Below, piece after piece: positions 36,561 through 45,587 of a stretch of DNA of 64,000 nt. Each line of letters begins with the position of its first letter. Positions within the stretch are counted from its first letter, which is position 1. Under the pieces are notes generated by a model. That model was not told the origin of the DNA and made no database searches. It saw nothing but the letters and a program-made list of their open reading frames with translations. The position numbers were made by a program, and so were the translations under genes. This DNA is from Flavobacteriaceae bacterium R38 (lineage in GTDB: Bacteria; Bacteroidota; Bacteroidia; Flavobacteriales; Flavobacteriaceae), in the NCBI GenBank assembly GCA_009901575.1, contig WXYP01000003.1:62001-126000 (forward strand), given 5' to 3'.

Positions 36561-37571
36561 TTAAACTTCTGATAATGAAGGTTTAATTATATTTTCTGAA
36601 ACTAAGTACTCTGCGATTTGAACAGCATTTGTAGCAGCTCCTTTTCTCAAGTTGTCTGCTACAATCCACATATTTAATGTATTAGGTTGTGAATGATCTC
36701 TTCGAATTCTTCCAACAAAAACATCATCTTTGCCTTCTGCATAAATAGGCATTGGATAGGTATTAACATCTGTGTTATCCTGTACAACTACTCCATCTGT
36801 CTCATTGAGAATATTTCTTAATTCACTAAGTTCAAAATTGTTTTCAAACTCAACGTTAACCGATTCGCTATGTCCTCCTGCTACAGGAACTCTAACTGCT
36901 GTTGCTGTAAGACTTATGGTACGATCGTCAAGAATCTTTTGAGTTTCACGAACCAATTTTAATTCTTCTTTGGTATAACCGTTTTCTTCAAAAACATCAC
37001 AATGTGGTAATGCATTTCTATGGATAGGATAAGGATAAGCCATCTCACCTTTTTCTCCGGCATATTCATTTTCTAACTGTTGTACAGCTTTTACTCCTGT
37101 TCCGGTAATAGACTGATATGTAGAAATTACAACTCTTTTTATTTTGTACTTTAAATGTAAAGGCGCTAAAGCCATTACCATTTGAATGGTAGAACAATTA
37201 GGATTGGCTATTATTTTATCTTCTGCTGTTATATTAGAAGCATTAATTTCCGGAACTACTAATTTTTTATTAGCGTCCATTCTCCATGCCGAAGAATTAT
37301 CGATAACTGTTGTTCCTGCTTCGGCAAATTTTGGAGCCCATTCCAGAGAAGTGCTTCCTCCTGCCGAGAATAATGCGATATCTGGTTTTGCAGCTACAGC
37401 ATCGTTTAAACCAATAACTTTATAGGTTTCTCCTTTAAAAGAGATTTCTTTTCCTATTGATCTTTCAGAAGCTACCAGAAAAAGCTCAGAAATTGGAAAA
37501 TTACGTTCTGCCAATACTTTTAACATGACCTCGCCTACCATACCGGTGGCTCCTACTACTGCTACTCTCAT
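36561..37571 (-). CDS. asd: Aspartate-semialdehyde dehydrogenase
   Basis: The reading frame is open up to 37616, but ATG 37571 (MRVAVVGATGMVGEVML) is chosen because the NADP-binding motif GATGMVG starts six residues later, and a good promoter (37590-37616) lies inside the longer frame. The resulting 336-residue enzyme has the catalytic Cys at 126 (NPNCSTIQM) and the His/Arg region near 245 (RVPVAGGHSESVN). It makes aspartate semialdehyde, a precursor of lysine, threonine, methionine and diaminopimelate for peptidoglycan. It stands alone. Confidence 0.95.
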   Translation of the reverse strand: MRVAVVGATGMVGEVMLKVLAERNFPISELFLVASERSIGKEISFKGETYKVIGLNDAVAAKPDIALFSAGGSTSLEWAPKFAEAGTTVIDNSSAWRMDANKKLVVPEINASNITAEDKIIANPNCSTIQMVMALAPLHLKYKIKRVVISTYQSITGTGVKAVQQLENEYAGEKGEMAYPYPIHRNALPHCDVFEENGYTKEELKLVRETQKILDDRTISLTATAVRVPVAGGHSESVNVEFENNFELSELRNILNETDGVVVQDNTDVNTYPMPIYAEGKDDVFVGRIRRDHSQPNTLNMWIVADNLRKGAATNAVQIAEYLVSENIIKPSLSEV

Positions 37572-37589
37572 AATTTTAATTTGATAAGG

Positions 37590-37616
37590 CAAAAGTACAT
37601 ATTTATCAATCGTCAA
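37590..37616 (-). promoter_or_regulatory. Promoter of asd
   Basis: Read on the minus strand: TTG, a 16-base spacer and TACTTTTG, a close match to the flavobacterial -33/-7 pair. It sits about 20 bases upstream of the chosen ATG, supporting that start over the longer frame. Confidence 0.6.
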
Positions 37617-37679
37617 CCATAGTTCTTTTTAAAACATAATTATAATATAACAAAATGTTATGTTTATAACAATTATTAA

Positions 37680-37722
37680 AAAATAACCGCCTAGTTATTA
37701 GAGAGAATACTAAGCGGTTTAA
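37680..37722 (-). terminator. Probable terminator after mscL
   Basis: An imperfect hairpin (AACCGCTTAGTA against TAACTAGGCGGTT on the minus strand) followed by ATTTTTT. It lies just downstream of mscL on that strand. Confidence 0.6.
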
Positions 37723-37756
37723 GTTAATAATAGAATATGCAGTATAGCGGGTATTC

Positions 37757-38161
37757 TTATTTATTCTTTAATAAATCTCTGATTTCAGTAAGCAGATCAT
37801 TATCTGAAGGTCCTTTTGGTGCTGCAGGAGCAGGTTCTTCTTTCTTCTTCATTTTATTGATTCCTTTGATTATGATAAACATAACAAATGCTACAATAAT
37901 AAAATCGATAAGATTAGTAAGGAACTCTCCCCAAAGCACAGCGACTTCCCCGACTACTTTTCCAGCCTCATCTACTGTTCCTTCACTGATAATTAATTTT
38001 TGATCTTTAAAATCTGATTTGAAGATCAATCCAATTAATGGAGATACAATTCCACCGGTAAATGAAGATACTACTTTATTAAAGGCAGCACCCATTACAA
38101 AAGCCACTGCTATATCTACCAAGTTGCCTTTCATGGCAAAATCTTTAAACTCTTTTAACAT
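37757..38161 (-). CDS. mscL: Large-conductance mechanosensitive channel
   Basis: A 134-residue protein with the MscL start MLKEFKDFAMKGNLVDIAVA and first pore helix GAAFNKVVSSF, a periplasmic loop, and the second helix (LTNLIDFIIVAFVMFIIIKG) with a charged C-terminus (KKKEEPAPAAPKGPSDNDLL). It forms a pentameric pore that opens under membrane tension during osmotic downshock. Monocistronic. Confidence 0.96.
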   Translation of the reverse strand: MLKEFKDFAMKGNLVDIAVAFVMGAAFNKVVSSFTGGIVSPLIGLIFKSDFKDQKLIISEGTVDEAGKVVGEVAVLWGEFLTNLIDFIIVAFVMFIIIKGINKMKKKEEPAPAAPKGPSDNDLLTEIRDLLKNK

Positions 38162-38247
38162 TTCTTAAAAATTTATTTGTTAGTGAATTACGAAAATAGA
38201 TAAATTTTCTTGCTTTAACATAATTTTAAGATAGATAAAAATTAAAA

Positions 38248-39354
38248 TTATGAAATAAAAATACGTTTAACTCGCTGAGATATAGCAGTCAATAACTCAT
38301 AAGATATGGTTTTTGCAGAAGAAGCAAATTCATTAGCAGTAGGATGTTCTCCAAAAATAATGACTTCATCTCCTTCTTTACAATCGATTCCCCAAATATT
38401 AACCATGAGCATGTCCATACAAACATTGCCTACTATTGGAGCTTTTTTTCCATGAATGGTAACATATCCTTTTTCATTTCCGTATTGCCTGCCAATACCA
38501 TCTGCATGTCCAAGAGGAAGCGTAGCTATTTTTGCATAGCGAGGCGCTTTAAATGACCTGTTATAACCTACACTTTCTCCGGGCTCTATCATATGAATTT
38601 GAGAAATTACGGTTTTTAATGTCATTACCGGAATTAGTTTACTATCAACTAAAGCGTCATTTCCAAATCCGTATAACCCAATTCCGCTACGTACCATATC
38701 AAATTGTGCTTCGGGATAATTAATAATTCCCGAAGTATTTAATTGATGCATCATCGGTTGGTATCCTGTTTTAGCTTTAAACTCTGCTGCAATTTTTTTG
38801 AAAGTATCGATTTGATTTAAAGTGAATTCTTTCTCGTTATGATCTTCAGAGGCTGCTAAATGCGAGAATATCGATATTACTTTTAGTTTTGATGTACCTT
38901 TAAGTTTATCAATAATATAATCGATATCATTTTCCCAGAAACCTAGACGATTTAAACCGGTATTGAATTTAATATGTACCGGATAATCTGTTACTGTATG
39001 GTTTTCTACAGTTGCTATAAATGCTTTTAATATATAGGGAGAATAAAGGCTGGGTTCGAGATTGTATTTAATTAATTTGCTGAGATTTATTTTCTGCGGA
39101 TGTAAAACTAAAATAGGAGTTTTTACACCTGCTTCTCTCAATAAAATCCCCTCGCTTACATAAGCAACTGCAAAATAATCGACACCAAGTTTTTCCAGGT
39201 ATTTAGCAATCTCTACGGCGTCAGAACCATAAGCGAAAGCCTTCACAACGGCCAGGAATTTTGTTGAGGTATTTATAGACGATTTCAGATATTCAAAATT
39301 GTGCTTTAAAGCTTTTAAATTGATTTCTAAAACGGTCTCCTGAGCTTTGCCCAT
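38248..39354 (-). CDS. alr: Alanine racemase
   Basis: The 368-residue PLP enzyme (fold III) carries the cofactor lysine K38 in VVKAFAYGSD (Bacteroidota variant of KANAYGHG), HIKFNTGLNRLG near 130, the SVGYNRSF segment with the catalytic Tyr near 262, and CMDMLMVNI near 309. It interconverts L- and D-alanine for peptidoglycan. Its start is five bases after the tdk stop, so the genes are probably co-transcribed. Confidence 0.95.
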   Translation of the reverse strand: MGKAQETVLEINLKALKHNFEYLKSSINTSTKFLAVVKAFAYGSDAVEIAKYLEKLGVDYFAVAYVSEGILLREAGVKTPILVLHPQKINLSKLIKYNLEPSLYSPYILKAFIATVENHTVTDYPVHIKFNTGLNRLGFWENDIDYIIDKLKGTSKLKVISIFSHLAASEDHNEKEFTLNQIDTFKKIAAEFKAKTGYQPMMHQLNTSGIINYPEAQFDMVRSGIGLYGFGNDALVDSKLIPVMTLKTVISQIHMIEPGESVGYNRSFKAPRYAKIATLPLGHADGIGRQYGNEKGYVTIHGKKAPIVGNVCMDMLMVNIWGIDCKEGDEVIIFGEHPTANEFASSAKTISYELLTAISQRVKRIFIS

Positions 39355-39359
39355 TTGTA

Positions 39360-39998
39360 TTATTTATTGTGTTTATTAGGGAGTTCTTTAGGATCTTTTA
39401 CCTCCATTTTATTTACTTTCTCTTTTAGCATAGCCTTATAGAATGCCGCCCTGCTTAACGGTTCGTATTCTTCATTTTCTCCAAGGAGGACTAACTTGTC
39501 ACTGTCAGCTTTTCTGTAACTGTAATTAGCAAGGTTTCCTGTGCGCGTGCATACAGCGTGTACTTTGGTGACATATTCTGCCGTGGCCATAAGTGCAGGC
39601 ATGGGGCCAAATGGGTTTCCTTTAAAATCCATATCCAATCCGGCAACAATTACCCTGATACCTCTGTTGGCAAGATCATTACAAACAGAAACAATTTCAT
39701 CATCAAAGAACTGAGCTTCGTCTATTGCAACTACATCACAATCGTCTGCCAAAATTCTAATATTTGCAGCAGCAGGAACCGGGGTAGAACGAATTTCATT
39801 TTCATCATGAGAAACGACCATCTCATCATCATACCTTCTATCTATTTGAGGTTTGAAAATTTCTACTTTTTGTTTAGCAAATTTAGCACGTTTAAGCCTG
39901 CGAATAAGCTCTTCGGTTTTTCCGGAGAACATTGAACCGCAAATAACTTCAATCCAACCAAATTGCTCTTTATGATTTACCGTATTTTCAAGAAACAT
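39360..39998 (-). CDS. tdk: Thymidine kinase (type II)
   Basis: The 212-residue protein has the P-loop GSMFSGKTE (21-29), the switch region [11 protein letters not shown], the catalytic [11 protein letters not shown] near 95 and the lasso region with [14 protein letters not shown] near 150. Type II kinases usually bind zinc through two CxxC-type pairs there; here the first pair reads CTRTG, with only one Cys, and the second pair is also absent, so zinc is probably not bound, as in other Bacteroidota members. It salvages thymidine to dTMP. It lies just upstream of alr. Confidence 0.94.
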   Translation of the reverse strand: MFLENTVNHKEQFGWIEVICGSMFSGKTEELIRRLKRAKFAKQKVEIFKPQIDRRYDDEMVVSHDENEIRSTPVPAAANIRILADDCDVVAIDEAQFFDDEIVSVCNDLANRGIRVIVAGLDMDFKGNPFGPMPALMATAEYVTKVHAVCTRTGNLANYSYRKADSDKLVLLGENEEYEPLSRAAFYKAMLKEKVNKMEVKDPKELPNKHNK

Positions 39999-40206
39999 TT
40001 TGTAATTTTCAAGACGAAAACGAAATTATTTTTCGTTTAATTTATAAGGACATACAAACATACATAAATTTATTGCACTAAATAACGACTATAGTATTGA
40101 AAACAATTTATGAGTATTAATAATATGATATGATATGAATTCGTTTTTAAAATGTTAATTTTGGAATAACTAAGTGAATTTATCGATTGATTTAAATTAG
40201 AAAAAA

Positions 40207-40902
40207 ATGAAGAAAAAGTTAGAATCTGAATTGGTAAGTATTGCCCATCGGATATTAAAACTTAAAGGAAAGGAAGATATAGATGCTTTACACGCTGAAG
40301 CAAAAACGGTATATGAACAATTGACAATTCTTAAGTTTGTAGAAAAATATTTTGGTGAGTTAAAGCCATTTGTCGGGAAGAGTGAAGTAATAGCTAAATT
40401 TGAAGATTTAGCCAACTCTATCTTAGAGGGTAATACAGAAGTTCCTGAAAGTAATCCGCACGAAGAAGATATCATTGTACCGGTAATGGATACCATTAAG
40501 GATATGATGACAGAAATGCCAAAACAAGAATCTTTAGACGATTTGCTTTCTGATATTCTTCCGGAACCTACTTTTATTAAACAAGAACCTAAGATAGTTG
40601 CTCCCGATTTTAAAAATAATGAGACCGCTGTTGAAACTGAAACTAAAAACCTATCGTTAAATGACAGGTTAAAAAAAGGAATTAATGTAGGATTAAATGA
40701 TCGCCTGGCATTTGTAAAACACCTTTTTAATGGAAACGACGGAGATTTTAACAGGGTAATTTCTCAATTGAATACAATAGAAAAAGAAGAAGAGGCAGTT
40801 CGCTTTGTCAATGAAATGGTAAAACCCGATTACGGAAATTGGGCAGGGAAAGAAACCTATGAAGAACGCTTTATGGAACTTATTTTATATAAATTCTCTT
40901 AA
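40207..40902 (+). CDS. Conserved hypothetical protein, divergent from tdk
   Basis: A 231-residue acidic, soluble protein without signal peptide. An N-terminal helical part (1-85) is followed by a low-complexity acidic linker (about 85-155) and a C-terminal globular piece with LNDRLKKGINVGLNDRLAFV, HLFNGNDGDFNRVISQLNTI and ending ETYEERFMELILYKF. The repeated LNDRL stands out. I recognise the pattern as a Bacteroidota-specific unknown but cannot assign a function. It starts an apparent operon: the next gene begins 11 bases after its stop. Confidence 0.82.
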   Translation: MKKKLESELVSIAHRILKLKGKEDIDALHAEAKTVYEQLTILKFVEKYFGELKPFVGKSEVIAKFEDLANSILEGNTEVPESNPHEEDIIVPVMDTIKDMMTEMPKQESLDDLLSDILPEPTFIKQEPKIVAPDFKNNETAVETETKNLSLNDRLKKGINVGLNDRLAFVKHLFNGNDGDFNRVISQLNTIEKEEEAVRFVNEMVKPDYGNWAGKETYEERFMELILYKFS

Positions 40903-40913
40903 ACCAAAATAAG

Positions 40914-41270
40914 ATGAAAATACAACGTATTGTTTATTGGATTACTACCGTATTATTTTCAATACTTTTTCTATTTTCTGTATATAATTACTTGTTTAAT
41001 TACGAGATAATCAGTGGCTTTTTTAAAGATTTAGGATATCCTACTTACCTTATTTATCCGTTAGCAACAGCCAAATTTTTAGGCCTGGTTGTGGTTTGGA
41101 CTAATAAAGTAAAATGGTTAAAAGAATGGGCATATGCAGGTTTCTTTTTTAATGCAGTACTGGCTTTCTTTGCACATTATATGATTTCTGATGGGCAGCA
41201 GGGAGGAGCAGTTATGGCACTGATTTTCTTATTAATCTCCTATTTTTTAGGGAAAAAAGTACGTCCGTAA
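40914..41270 (+). CDS. DoxX-like small membrane protein
   Basis: The 118-residue protein has four hydrophobic helices (IVYWITTVLFSILFLFSVYN, YPLATAKFLGLVVVW, AYAGFFFNAVLAFFAHYM, AVMALIFLLISYFL). The pattern YLIYPLATAKFLGLVVVW matches the DoxX-like (PF13564-type) group. Function unknown. It is in the middle of the operon-like run 40207-44041, with 11 bases before and 19 bases after it. Confidence 0.8.
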   Translation: MKIQRIVYWITTVLFSILFLFSVYNYLFNYEIISGFFKDLGYPTYLIYPLATAKFLGLVVVWTNKVKWLKEWAYAGFFFNAVLAFFAHYMISDGQQGGAVMALIFLLISYFLGKKVRP

Positions 41271-41289
41271 CTCAATTAAACTAAATACT

Positions 41290-41706
41290 ATGAATACTGC
41301 TTACCCAACGTTATTTTCCAGGCTTTTATTAGGTGTTGTTTTACTGATGCAAGGTTATGGAAAAGTTTTTAAATGGGGAGTTTCTAATGTTTACAATAAT
41401 GGCTTTAAAGCTTATGAAGAAACATTTTTACCAGAATTCCTTTTAAAATTTACAGCTTATTTTACTTCTTATGGAGAACTTATTTGCGGATTATTACTGG
41501 TTTTAGGGCTGTTTAGAAAACAAGCGTATTTGGTAATAGCTGCTATTTTATTAATTGTTTCCTATGGACATGGTTTAGTGAGTCCTATCTGGGATATGCA
41601 ACATGTATTGGTTCGCAGTGTTTTCTTAGTGTTCTTAATGATGGTTCCTTTAAATAAAGACCGATATGCTTTAGATCAACTTATAACATCAAAAAGCAAG
41701 GAATAA
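41290..41706 (+). CDS. DoxX-family membrane protein
   Basis: A 138-residue protein with four helices (LFSRLLLGVVLLMQGYGKVF, TSYGELICGLLLVLGLF, YLVIAAILLIVSYGHGL, VRSVFLVFLMMVPL) and the DoxX motifs LLLGVVLLMQGYGKVF and YGELICGLLLVLGL. It follows another DoxX-like gene by 19 bases and precedes rsmI. It is more similar to classical DoxX than to the neighbour, so the pair is not simply a tandem duplication. Confidence 0.82.
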   Translation: MNTAYPTLFSRLLLGVVLLMQGYGKVFKWGVSNVYNNGFKAYEETFLPEFLLKFTAYFTSYGELICGLLLVLGLFRKQAYLVIAAILLIVSYGHGLVSPIWDMQHVLVRSVFLVFLMMVPLNKDRYALDQLITSKSKE

Positions 41707-41743
41707 GAAGTCATTTTATCAGCACAAAAAATAAAGACAGGTT

Positions 41744-42421
41744 ATGTCTAAACTTTATATAGTTCCTACCCCTATTGGAAACCTTGATGATATCACATTC
41801 AGAGCTGTTAAGGTGCTAAAAGAAGTAGATTTAATTTTAGCTGAAGATACCAGAACCAGTGGAAAATTACTAAAGCATTTCGATATTTCTACTCCTATGC
41901 AAAGCCATCATATGCATAATGAGCATAAGACAGTAGAAGCAATAGTAAAAAGAATTAAAGCGGGCGAGACAATAGCCTTAATCAGTGATGCCGGAACACC
42001 TGCAATATCAGATCCGGGGTTTCTTTTAACGAGAAATTGTATAGAAAATAACATAGAGGTAGAATGCCTTCCGGGGGCTACTGCCTTTGTTCCTGCACTG
42101 GTAAATAGTGGCTTACCTAACGATAAATTTGTATTTGAAGGCTTTTTACCTGTAAAAAAAGGACGTCAAACCCGACTCATATTACTAGAACAGGAAACAC
42201 GTACAATTATTTTTTATGAATCTCCTCATAAACTCGTTAAAACTCTAGGAGATTTTGAACAGTATTTTGGGTCAAACCGCTTAGTTTCTGTATCAAGAGA
42301 ATTGACAAAGTTATACGAAGAAACAATAAGGGGTACTGTAACAGAGGTAAAACAATATTTTGAAAAAAAACCTCCAAAAGGAGAGATAGTAATTGTTGTA
42401 GGTGGAAAAAACAGCAAGTGA
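41744..42421 (+). CDS. rsmI: 16S rRNA (cytidine1402-2'-O)-methyltransferase
   Basis: The 225-residue protein begins MSKLYIVPTPIGNLDDITFR and contains AEDTRTSGKLLKHF, LISDAGTPAISDPGFLL, CLPGATAFVPALVNSGL and PPKGEIVIVVGG, all signatures of the RsmI/YraL tetrapyrrole-methylase fold. It methylates the ribose of C1402 in the decoding site using S-adenosylmethionine. It overlaps the next gene (GTG start) by four bases. Confidence 0.96.
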   Translation: MSKLYIVPTPIGNLDDITFRAVKVLKEVDLILAEDTRTSGKLLKHFDISTPMQSHHMHNEHKTVEAIVKRIKAGETIALISDAGTPAISDPGFLLTRNCIENNIEVECLPGATAFVPALVNSGLPNDKFVFEGFLPVKKGRQTRLILLEQETRTIIFYESPHKLVKTLGDFEQYFGSNRLVSVSRELTKLYEETIRGTVTEVKQYFEKKPPKGEIVIVVGGKNSK

Positions 42422-43491
42422 AAAAAAGCGAAGTTATTATCATAGGAGCAGGATTAACAGGATTAACAACTGCATACTTTTTAAAGCAGAGAGGAATCTC
42501 TGCTATAATTCTTGAAGCCAGCCCAAGAATAGGAGGGCGAATTGACACCTATGTTGGAGAAACTGGAGTGACTATGGAAATGGGAGCTACCTGGTTTGGG
42601 TTAAAACACAAGTCATTAGTTGATTTATTAGCAGAATTAAATGTCGATTATTTTCCACAGCATACAAAAGGAATATCGTTGTTTGAAACCATGTCTTTTG
42701 TACCTCCACAACGTTTTGAAGTTCCTGAATCTGAAGAACCTTCTTACCGGATTAAAGGCGGAACAGAAACACTTATTAAAAGATTAGGGGAAAAAGTAGG
42801 GAGTGAATCTATTATACTTGATACTAAAGTCGAGAGAATTGGAGAAGAAAAGGATGAATTAGTTGTAAGTTGCTCAGGAAATAAAACGTTTTCAGCAAAA
42901 AAAGTGATCACAACATTACCTCCTAATTTATTGGTCAATACCATCCAATTTACACCAGATTTACCAAAAAACTTTAAGAGTTTATGTACTAAAACTCATA
43001 CCTGGATGAGTGAATCCATTAAGTTTGCTGTTGAATATAAAACTGCGTTTTGGAAAGAAAATAATTATTCGGGGACACTTTTTAGTCAATCGGGAATTAT
43101 ACAAGAACAATACGATCATTCTAGCATAGATAGTTCATGCTTTGCCTTAAAAGGTTTTTTAAATGGAGGAACGATTACATTAAGCAGGGAAGAACGTGAA
43201 GCAAAAGTAAAAGCACAGTTAGTACATTTGTTTGGAGAAGCAGCAGGAAACTATGTATCATATAATGAAAAGGTTTGGAATAATGAAGGGCTTACTCATG
43301 CCCCGTATAATGGTTTTGTAATGCCTCATCAAAATAACGGCCATGAGTTATATCAAAAAACATATATGAACGATGCACTATATGTGTCGGGTACAGAAAC
43401 CGCTGTAGAGTTCCCAGGTTATATGGATGGAGCTGTAAAAGCGGCTAAAACAATTGCAGAAAAAATAACGAATGAAAAAATTACTCTCTGA
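42418..43491 (+). CDS. Flavin-dependent amine oxidase-like protein
   Basis: The 357-residue protein starts at a GTG overlapping the rsmI stop (GTGA). It has an FAD-binding fold with IIGAGLTGLTTAYFLKQRGI at 8-27, followed by ASPRIGGRIDT near 36, METGATWFG-like EMGATWFGLKH, and a C-terminal SGTETAVEFPGYMDGAVKA near 320-345, the standard flavin amine oxidase/phytoene desaturase end. The substrate is unknown. At 357 residues it is shorter than typical monoamine oxidases (~450), mainly in the substrate domain. It overlaps the following gene by 20 bases. Confidence 0.88.
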   Translation: MKKSEVIIIGAGLTGLTTAYFLKQRGISAIILEASPRIGGRIDTYVGETGVTMEMGATWFGLKHKSLVDLLAELNVDYFPQHTKGISLFETMSFVPPQRFEVPESEEPSYRIKGGTETLIKRLGEKVGSESIILDTKVERIGEEKDELVVSCSGNKTFSAKKVITTLPPNLLVNTIQFTPDLPKNFKSLCTKTHTWMSESIKFAVEYKTAFWKENNYSGTLFSQSGIIQEQYDHSSIDSSCFALKGFLNGGTITLSREEREAKVKAQLVHLFGEAAGNYVSYNEKVWNNEGLTHAPYNGFVMPHQNNGHELYQKTYMNDALYVSGTETAVEFPGYMDGAVKAAKTIAEKITNEKITL

Positions 43492-44041
43492 AATAAAAGC
43501 ATGCGAAGTTTGTAAAGAACATTTACCACTGGGACCCAACCCTGTTGCAGTAGCACACCCCGATGCTAAAATTATAATTATTGGCCAGGCGCCGGGTACA
43601 AGGGTTCATAAAACCGGTGTTCCCTGGGATGACCCAAGTGGAAATCAATTGCGAAGCTGGATGGCAATTTCAGATGAGGTATTTTATGATGAAACCAAGA
43701 TTGCTATTATGCCAATGGGATTTTGCTATCCAGGGAAAGGAAAATCAGGGGATTTGCCTCCTCGTCCGGAATGTGCTCCTTTATGGCATCAACAATTATT
43801 AGATAAAATGCCAAATATTCAACTTACCATTTTAATTGGTCAATATGCACAAAAGCATTATTTAGGAAATACTATTAAAAAGAATCTTACCGAAACAGTC
43901 AGAGCCTATCAGGAATACCCATCTAATATTATTCCATTGCCCCATCCATCGCCCAGAAACCGATTTTGGCAGGCAAAAAATCCATGGTTTGTAGAAGAAG
44001 TATTGCCAGAATTTAGAAATAGAGTACTCAAAGCCTTATAG
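43472..44041 (+). CDS. Uracil-DNA glycosylase-family protein
   Basis: A 189-residue protein of the uracil-DNA glycosylase superfamily: GPNPVAVAHPDAKIIIIGQA near 22-40 with PGTRVH behind it (motif 1), a loop with GVPWDDPSGNQLRSWM, PMGFCYPGK, ILIGQYAQKHYLG, and PLPHPSPRNR (motif 2 with the His). The GQAPGTRVH in place of GEAPGxxED sets it apart from the Fe-S family 4 enzymes, and only two N-terminal Cys exist. Family membership is clear, substrate is not. It starts inside the preceding gene (20-base overlap). Confidence 0.85.
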   Translation: MKKLLSEIKACEVCKEHLPLGPNPVAVAHPDAKIIIIGQAPGTRVHKTGVPWDDPSGNQLRSWMAISDEVFYDETKIAIMPMGFCYPGKGKSGDLPPRPECAPLWHQQLLDKMPNIQLTILIGQYAQKHYLGNTIKKNLTETVRAYQEYPSNIIPLPHPSPRNRFWQAKNPWFVEEVLPEFRNRVLKAL

Positions 44042-44064
44042 AAGTTCAAGTACATTAGGTTTAT

Positions 44065-44108
44065 AAAAACAAATCGCTTTGAATTAACTCAAAGCGATTT
44101 GTTTTTTT
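44065..44108. terminator. Bidirectional terminator between two convergent genes
   Basis: A long perfect stem around CAAATCGCTTTGA (44070-44082) and its complement (44089-44101) is flanked by A and T runs. It serves the glycosylase gene on the plus strand and includes the stop codon of the zinc-ribbon gene on the minus strand. Confidence 0.88.
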
Positions 44109-44598
44109 TCTTTATTTTCTGTTCTTCAAAAGAGCTGATAAGGGCATATGATAATGTTCCTACGATTACAATTTTCCATAAGATTCCACTTAATATAGAA
44201 GAAGGGTCTAGTATAAAATCTAATGCATATAGCAATAAAATAAGTCCGAGTCCCAGAGAAATAAATAAGATAGGTTTTTTAGAAGAAAAATACCCAAAAG
44301 TCATAAATATTAACCCGATAAAAGCATACAGAATAAATTCTTCTCTCAAATGGTAATTACGATAACTGAGTCCCCCGGTGACTATTTGAAACCCTCCTAT
44401 GATATATAAGATATAACTTGACCTTCTTTGAAGCTTACCTGCATGCCGGATTGCTGCTTTATTTGCAATTTGTTTCCCGAAAAAAATTGATTTTTCTTTT
44501 TCTGTTCCGGCTATAGGGAAACCGCAATGCTCACAAGTAACTTGTACAGGTGAAATCTCAATTTCGCAATTTTCACATGTTAATACAGTTTCAGGCAT
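44089..44598 (-). CDS. Zinc-ribbon membrane protein
   Basis: A 169-residue protein with an N-terminal four-cysteine ribbon (CENCEIEISPVQVTCEHCG, Cys at 7, 10, 21, 24), then a linker (KSIFFGKQIANKAAIRHAGK) and four hydrophobic helices (SYILYIIGGFQIVTGGL, FILYAFIGLIFMTFGYF, PILFISLGLGLILLLYALDF, ILWKIVIVGTLSYALI). The layout recalls small membrane proteins with an N-terminal ribbon, of unknown role. It is convergent with the glycosylase gene; its stop codon is inside the terminator. Confidence 0.75.
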   Translation of the reverse strand: MPETVLTCENCEIEISPVQVTCEHCGFPIAGTEKEKSIFFGKQIANKAAIRHAGKLQRRSSYILYIIGGFQIVTGGLSYRNYHLREEFILYAFIGLIFMTFGYFSSKKPILFISLGLGLILLLYALDFILDPSSILSGILWKIVIVGTLSYALISSFEEQKIKKKNKSL

Positions 44599-44615
44599 TA
44601 AAATTTTGCTCTTGA

Positions 44616-44697
44616 TGTCATTCCTGCAAAGGCAGGAATCTTTTTCATATTTATGACTAGCTATTTTAATTGGATTCCTGCCTTTGCAGGAATGACA
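44616..44697. repeat. Palindromic repeat with perfect 25-base inverted arms
   Basis: The left arm (44616-44640) and right arm (44673-44697) are perfect inverted copies, each itself containing a small hairpin (TTCCTGC...GCAGGAA), with 32 bases between. The outer end reads TGTCA/TGACA. It is a member of a dispersed family in this window (52785, 53859, 54400, 54586 and, more distantly, 62169). Confidence 0.85.
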
Positions 44698-44734
44698 AAC
44701 TCAGATTGGATACAAAGCTGTTTTTATCTCAATA

Positions 44735-45325
44735 TTAAACGTGCTTTCCTTTTTCCCAACCGTGTTTACCTAAATATTGCTCTCCGCTTTCAATAGCACC
44801 TTCTTCAACTGTTGTACCCATACTATCGTTCCAACGGTTTAAGTATCCAAAAAGAGAGATCACCCCAAGCATTTCTACAATTTCTCCTTCGTCCCAGTAC
44901 TTATAGAGTTCTTTTTTAATTTCGTCACCTACCTGGTTAGGAACTACAGAAGCAGCTAATGAAAAATCCAGGGCAGCTCGTTCTGCATCAGAAAATGCAG
45001 GATGAGTTTTATAATCCCAAATGTTATCTAATTGTTCTTGTTCTGCACCATAACGTTCTGCAGCTCTTATGGCATGTGCCTGGCAATACCTGCAACCGGT
45101 TGCATTACTACTTACCCATGCAATCATTCTTTTAAGCGCTGAGGTTACTCTTCCTTCATTAGCCATTACAGCTTTATTAAGATTGATAAAAGCTTTTGAA
45201 ATAGCAGGTCTGCGTTGCATAGTTAAAACCGAATTTGGGCAAAACCCTAATGTCTCATTAAAAAATTCGGCTAATTCTTTGGTTTCTATATCGTGATCTG
45301 GCGATAATGGTGTTACTAACGGCAT
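44735..45325 (-). CDS. AhpD-like/carboxymuconolactone decarboxylase-family peroxidase-related protein
   Basis: The 196-residue protein has the redox core C78-x-x-C81-x-x-H84 (ATGCRYCQAHAIRAAERYG) and the helical family pattern VTSALKRMIAWVSSNATGCR, with ERAALDFSLAASV near 125. This is the carboxymuconolactone decarboxylase/AhpD superfamily, peroxidase-related subgroup; the two Cys probably carry out peroxide or disulfide chemistry. It ends near the repeat at 44697 and is divergent from recJ. There is no AhpC partner in the window. Confidence 0.85.
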   Translation of the reverse strand: MPLVTPLSPDHDIETKELAEFFNETLGFCPNSVLTMQRRPAISKAFINLNKAVMANEGRVTSALKRMIAWVSSNATGCRYCQAHAIRAAERYGAEQEQLDNIWDYKTHPAFSDAERAALDFSLAASVVPNQVGDEIKKELYKYWDEGEIVEMLGVISLFGYLNRWNDSMGTTVEEGAIESGEQYLGKHGWEKGKHV

Positions 45326-45535
45326 ATTTTTATTAAATTTCTAGTTTAGTGTACCAAAATACAAAATTGCATTTATACCAGTTACTATTTGAATTTGTTG
45401 TAAAAGAAAATGATGATTTTTTTCTTTGTATGATTTATAAAAATAAAGCATAGCCATAGTTCTGGTTCATTTTTTTAATGAAATAGAAATGAAAAAAGGG
45501 TGTTTTATTGCGATAAATTCAAATGGTAAATGGTA

Positions 45536-45570
45536 TTGGTTTTACAGCTGATACAGATTTCCTATTTTTG
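45536..45570 (+). promoter_or_regulatory. Candidate recJ promoter
   Basis: TTG (45536-45538) and TATTTTTG (45563-45570) resemble the flavobacterial -33/-7 pair, although the 24-base spacer is a little long. It lies 18 bases before the recJ ATG. Confidence 0.45.
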
Positions 45571-45587
45571 TAAAAATTATACTACAA

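Noticed and set aside
39558-39935. 125-residue open frame antisense to tdk
   Set aside because: Opposite strand of a clear thymidine kinase gene; composition is that of an antisense shadow.
44616-44697. CRISPR-like repeat
   Set aside because: Single inverted pair, not a regularly spaced direct repeat array.
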